From contig SXHN01000115.1 in NCBI GenBank assembly GCA_005773635.1, forward strand, positions 1-64,000: a stretch of DNA of 64,000 nt, given 5' to 3'. A program made the position numbers and the translations under genes. Origin of the DNA: Actinomycetota bacterium (GTDB lineage: Bacteria > Actinomycetota > Acidimicrobiia > IMCC26256 > PALSA-610). Of this stretch, positions 61,522-64,000 are shown piece after piece. Within the stretch, counting starts at the first letter, position 1; each line of letters begins with the position of its first letter. Under the pieces are notes generated by a model. That model had not been told where the DNA came from. It worked only from the letters and a program-made list of their open reading frames with translations, and made no database searches.

Positions 61522-62682
61522 TTGCTCAGCGAGCAAAGTGTTCCGGTGAACGAATCGCGCGTACCGACCCAGCAGTACGTCGCGCGTTTATCACTTACCG
61601 ATTTTCGGTGTATCGAATCACTCGACATTGAATTGGGAACAGGAATCACCGTTATTCAAGGTGACAATGGTCAAGGCAAGACATCGTTGCTGGAGGCAGT
61701 CGGCTGGCCGGCCCGAGCGAGTTCTTTGCGCAACGTCGGTGATTCGATGGTTGTACGTGCAGGGTGCGATGTCGCCATTGTGCGAAGCGAAATTATTGAC
61801 GGTGATCGGCACCAGAGTTTTGAGGCGGAGATTCGTGCCGCGGGCCGCAATCGCATGTTGGTAAATCGCCAGCCGGTGCAACGGATCCGCGATCTCCACG
61901 GCCTATTGCGGGCGACGATTTTTGCGCCAGACGATCTACAGCTCGTGAAGGGATCTCCTGCAATTCGTCGTACCTACATCGATGATCTTTTGGAAGGGCT
62001 CGCTCCCCGGTACGCCGCGGCGTTGCATGATTTCGAGCGAATCTTGAAGCAGCGCAACGCTTTGTTGAAACAAATTGCGCGAGATCGCAGTGCGCTCGCC
62101 ACGTTGACCGCCTTCGACGAACAATTGGTAACCGCAAGTTCCGAGATAATTCGAGGCCGTATTCGCTTACTTGATCGTTTGTCTGATCCTGTCACCGAGC
62201 ATTACCAAGCCTTGGGAGAAGGAGACGAGGTTTCGATCGCGTATCGAGCGGAATGGAACGACGATCAATGTTTGTGTGTCTCTGACATTGATGCGATTAC
62301 CGACTTGTTATGGGAGGCAGTGCGCCGAAGACACTCACAAGAACTTGATCGCCAAGTTGGTCTCGTGGGCCCACATCGCGATGATTTGGTGTTGCGGTTA
62401 CACGGTCTCGAAGCCCGGACACAGGCCTCGCAAGGCGAACAACGATCGTTCGCATTGGCAATGCGACTCGCCGGTCATTCGGTACTCACCGAAATTCTGG
62501 GTGCTGCCCCTGTGCTACTACTCGATGATGTGTTTAGCGAACTTGACGTGCGCCGCGCTGCGGCGTTGGTGCAATTGCTACCAGTTGGCCAAACTGTGTT
62601 GACTTCCGCAACCCGAATACCAAACGGTGTGCACGTAGAGCGGGTTCTAGAAATGCGAAGTGGCAGAATCGTCGTGTCATGA
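61522..62682 (+). CDS. recF: DNA replication and repair protein RecF
   Basis: 386 residues, SMC-like ABC ATPase. Walker A GDNGQGKTSLLEA (residues 47-59), signature SQGEQRSFALAMRLAG, and Walker B VLLLDDVFSELD. RecF with RecO and RecR loads RecA at gaps. The N-terminus MLSEQSVPVNESRVPTQQYV is somewhat longer than usual; the TTG at 61522 has GAGG six bases before it, though a GTG at 61543 could be the start. Stop overlaps the DUF721 gene. Confidence 0.94.
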   Translation: MLSEQSVPVNESRVPTQQYVARLSLTDFRCIESLDIELGTGITVIQGDNGQGKTSLLEAVGWPARASSLRNVGDSMVVRAGCDVAIVRSEIIDGDRHQSFEAEIRAAGRNRMLVNRQPVQRIRDLHGLLRATIFAPDDLQLVKGSPAIRRTYIDDLLEGLAPRYAAALHDFERILKQRNALLKQIARDRSALATLTAFDEQLVTASSEIIRGRIRLLDRLSDPVTEHYQALGEGDEVSIAYRAEWNDDQCLCVSDIDAITDLLWEAVRRRHSQELDRQVGLVGPHRDDLVLRLHGLEARTQASQGEQRSFALAMRLAGHSVLTEILGAAPVLLLDDVFSELDVRRAAALVQLLPVGQTVLTSATRIPNGVHVERVLEMRSGRIVVS

Positions 62683-62996
62683 CCTCCGAGCCCACTCCAC
62701 TGCATCACGCACTGCGGCAAGTCACTGCCGACTTGCACGCAGGCGTAGCGGTGCCCCAGCCTCAGTCTCTTGGCGATTTGGCACTTCGCTGGGAGGAATG
62801 TGTCGGACCGAAAATAGGTGCCTGTACATTGCCGGGTTCGTTTGTCGAAGGCGTGTTGACAATCCACGCAAACGATGCCTCGGCCGCGTCTTTAGTGAAA
62901 CAATCTTCTGGCGATTTGGCGACGCGACTGCAACCCGTATTGCCCGGACTTGAGCGGTTGCGCGTCGTGGTGACGAGACCTCGCCGAAGCCCCTGA
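62679..62996 (+). CDS. DUF721/DciA-like protein
   Basis: 105 residues of the DUF721 family, whose members include DciA, the ancestral DnaB helicase loader of bacteria lacking DnaC. The KH-like fold appears as LGDLALRWEECVGPKIGACTLPG, then strands VLTIHANDASAASLVKQSSGDLATRL. ATG overlaps the recF stop by four bases. The gene order recF-dciA-gyrB is standard in actinobacteria. Confidence 0.86.
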   Translation: MTSEPTPLHHALRQVTADLHAGVAVPQPQSLGDLALRWEECVGPKIGACTLPGSFVEGVLTIHANDASAASLVKQSSGDLATRLQPVLPGLERLRVVVTRPRRSP

Positions 62997-63069
62997 ACAA
63001 CCGCAAAATGTCGCGCCACAATGGTAGGATCTCCATACCGCAAGAATGGCATCTGACCTGGTCTTTTAC

Positions 63070-63107
63070 GTGTTCGAACGCTGGCGGTTTCTAGGGATTT
63101 CGAACAC
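63070..63107. repeat. Perfect 9-bp inverted repeat upstream of gyrB
   Basis: GTGTTCGAA (63070-63078) and TTCGAACAC (63099-63107) are exact complements with a 20-base spacer. Each arm contains the self-complementary TTCGAA. It lies 31-68 bases before the gyrB start, so it could fold as a leader hairpin or present two binding sites. The halves resemble those of the actinobacterial LexA box, but the spacing is not that of an SOS box. Confidence 0.55.
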
Positions 63108-63137
63108 CTTGACCCCAAGCGTGTGTGGAGTGTTGCC

Positions 63138-64000
63138 GTGACGTACGGCGCCAAAGATATACGGGTCCTCAAGGGTCTCGAAGCCGTGCGCGAACGGCCA
63201 GGAATGTACATTGGTTCGACCGGTCCTTCCGGTCTCCATCACCTCGTTTACGAGGTTGTGGATAACAGCGTGGACGAAGCCCTTGCTGGATATTGCACTC
63301 GAATTTCAGTGACGTTGCTCCCCGACGGGTCGTGTCGAGTGATCGATAACGGGCGGGGAATTCCTGTCGACGAGCACCTCGAATATCCAGGGAAGTCGGC
63401 CGCTGAGGTCGTATTGACCGTGCTGCACGCCGGTGGGAAGTTCGGTGGCGAAGGCTACAAAATTTCGGGCGGGTTGCACGGCGTCGGTGTATCAGTTGTC
63501 AACGCGTTGTCGTCGCGCCTCGACCTTGAGATCCGCCGTGAGGGCGGGTTGCACCGAATGACGTTCGAAAACGGCGGAGAGCCGTCGGGTTCGTTGGCGC
63601 GTATCGGCGACTCTGACGAACACGGCACTTCGGTGACGTTCTGGCCCGACGGATCAATCTTCGAAGAAACCGAGTTCCGGGCGCAAACGTTGTTGGAACG
63701 GCTTCGCGAGATGGCGTTTCTCAATCGATCATTGGAAATCGTGTTTCGCGACGAACGCGGCGACACCGCTACTGAACAGATTTTCAAATACGACGGAGGC
63801 ATCATCGACTTTGTGCACCACTTGAACGCAAGCAAGGAGCCTATTTTCAACGCGGTTGTGTACTACTCCGAAACCCTTGAAACCAGCGAAGTTGAAGTGG
63901 CAATGCAGTGGAACACCGGCTATTACGAAGGGATTCATTCCTTTGCGAACAACATCGCAACGACTGAGGGCGGCATGCATGAAGAAGGATTCCGCACCGC
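63138..64000 (+). CDS. gyrB: DNA gyrase subunit B, N-terminal part (cut by window edge)
   Basis: The first 287 codons, open to the right edge. The GHKL ATPase domain is complete in motifs: YEVVDNSVDEALAG (Asn for Mg-ATP), RVIDNGRGIPVDEH, GGKFGGEGYKISGGLHGVGVSVVNAL (in parts). DNA gyrase introduces negative supercoils; the ATPase domain is followed by the transducer. GTG start at 63138 after a GGAG seven bases upstream; a GTG at 63123 is an alternative. It follows an inverted repeat and is in the standard order with dnaA, dnaN and recF. Confidence 0.96.
   Translation, partial: MTYGAKDIRVLKGLEAVRERPGMYIGSTGPSGLHHLVYEVVDNSVDEALAGYCTRISVTLLPDGSCRVIDNGRGIPVDEHLEYPGKSAAEVVLTVLHAGGKFGGEGYKISGGLHGVGVSVVNALSSRLDLEIRREGGLHRMTFENGGEPSGSLARIGDSDEHGTSVTFWPDGSIFEETEFRAQTLLERLREMAFLNRSLEIVFRDERGDTATEQIFKYDGGIIDFVHHLNASKEPIFNAVVYYSETLETSEVEVAMQWNTGYYEGIHSFANNIATTEGGMHEEGFRT

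Noticed and set aside
63025-63030. TAGGAT as gyrB -10 box
   Set aside because: No acceptable -35 hexamer is present 16-18 bases upstream.
63074-63103. LexA (SOS) box at the gyrB repeat
   Set aside because: The half sites TCGAAC and GTTCGA are not spaced four bases apart as in the actinobacterial SOS box.
1-64000. tRNA, rRNA, CRISPR, prophage or transposase genes
   Set aside because: I looked in the intergenic stretches for cloverleaf arms, spaced direct repeats and transposase-like frames and saw none; a covariance search would be needed to exclude small RNAs.

Overview
The window is a chromosomal segment of a moderately GC-rich actinobacterium. The gene content (nucS, DUF3097, DUF5318, DUF6049, ino1, sigM-trxB-trxA-cwlM-parB-parA) is actinobacterial, and the order from about 30 kb to the right edge follows the arrangement known around the replication origin of Mycobacterium. 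Many CoA-ester catabolic genes and the lack of mycobacterial cell-envelope genes point, by inference only, to the class Acidimicrobiia. No rRNA, tRNA, CRISPR array, prophage or insertion sequence was seen.

Region 1 (1-26 kb) is a dense accessory/catabolic stretch. It runs: a YkgJ-like protein fragment, an RlmA-like rRNA methyltransferase, aldo/keto reductase, a 3-hydroxyisobutyrate dehydrogenase-like enzyme, a carboxymuconolactone decarboxylase family protein, several SDRs, a cytochrome P450, an Ala-rich coiled-coil protein, an acyl-CoA synthetase with an acyl-CoA dehydrogenase, a PQQ-propeller lipoprotein with a MurJ-like flippase, an aldehyde dehydrogenase, a second large acyl-CoA dehydrogenase, and a co-directional run of CaiB-type CoA-transferase, sugar isomerase-like TIM barrel, two Gfo/Idh/MocA oxidoreductases and an SDR. 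No transcription factor was recognised here.

Region 2 (25-44 kb) is mixed housekeeping: DUF3097, nucS (non-canonical mismatch repair), a membrane protein joining a GIDE (MUL1-like) domain to a LemA domain, an EamA transporter, then the replication/ribosome operon rpsF-ssb-rpsR-rplI with dnaB downstream. It continues with a GT-C-like membrane glycosyltransferase, panB, a limonene-epoxide-hydrolase-like protein, DUF5318, an acyltransferase, myo-inositol-phosphate synthase with a methyltransferase, CCA-adding enzyme, a PilT ATPase and a deacetylase.

Region 3 (44-64 kb) is the origin region. A rightward block (DUF6049, murJ, degV, ECF sigma factor, putative anti-sigma factor, small membrane protein, trxB, trxA, CwlM-like) meets a leftward block (rpmH, rnpA, yidD, yidC, jag, rsmG, parA, parB) that carries a near-perfect parS site. 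dnaA, dnaN, recF, a DciA-like DUF721 gene and partial gyrB follow. The dnaA-dnaN gap has clustered DnaA boxes and, next to one, five TAC repeats (a DnaA-trio on the other strand), so it is very likely the chromosomal origin.

The most notable points are the origin unwinding element, two perfect inverted repeats in the rpmH and gyrB leaders, the GIDE-LemA fusion, an S18 protein with a long acidic tail, a CwlM-like protein without amidase zinc ligands, a 29-codon ORF overlapping the PQQ lipoprotein gene, and a possible keto-glycoside or cyclitol processing operon.
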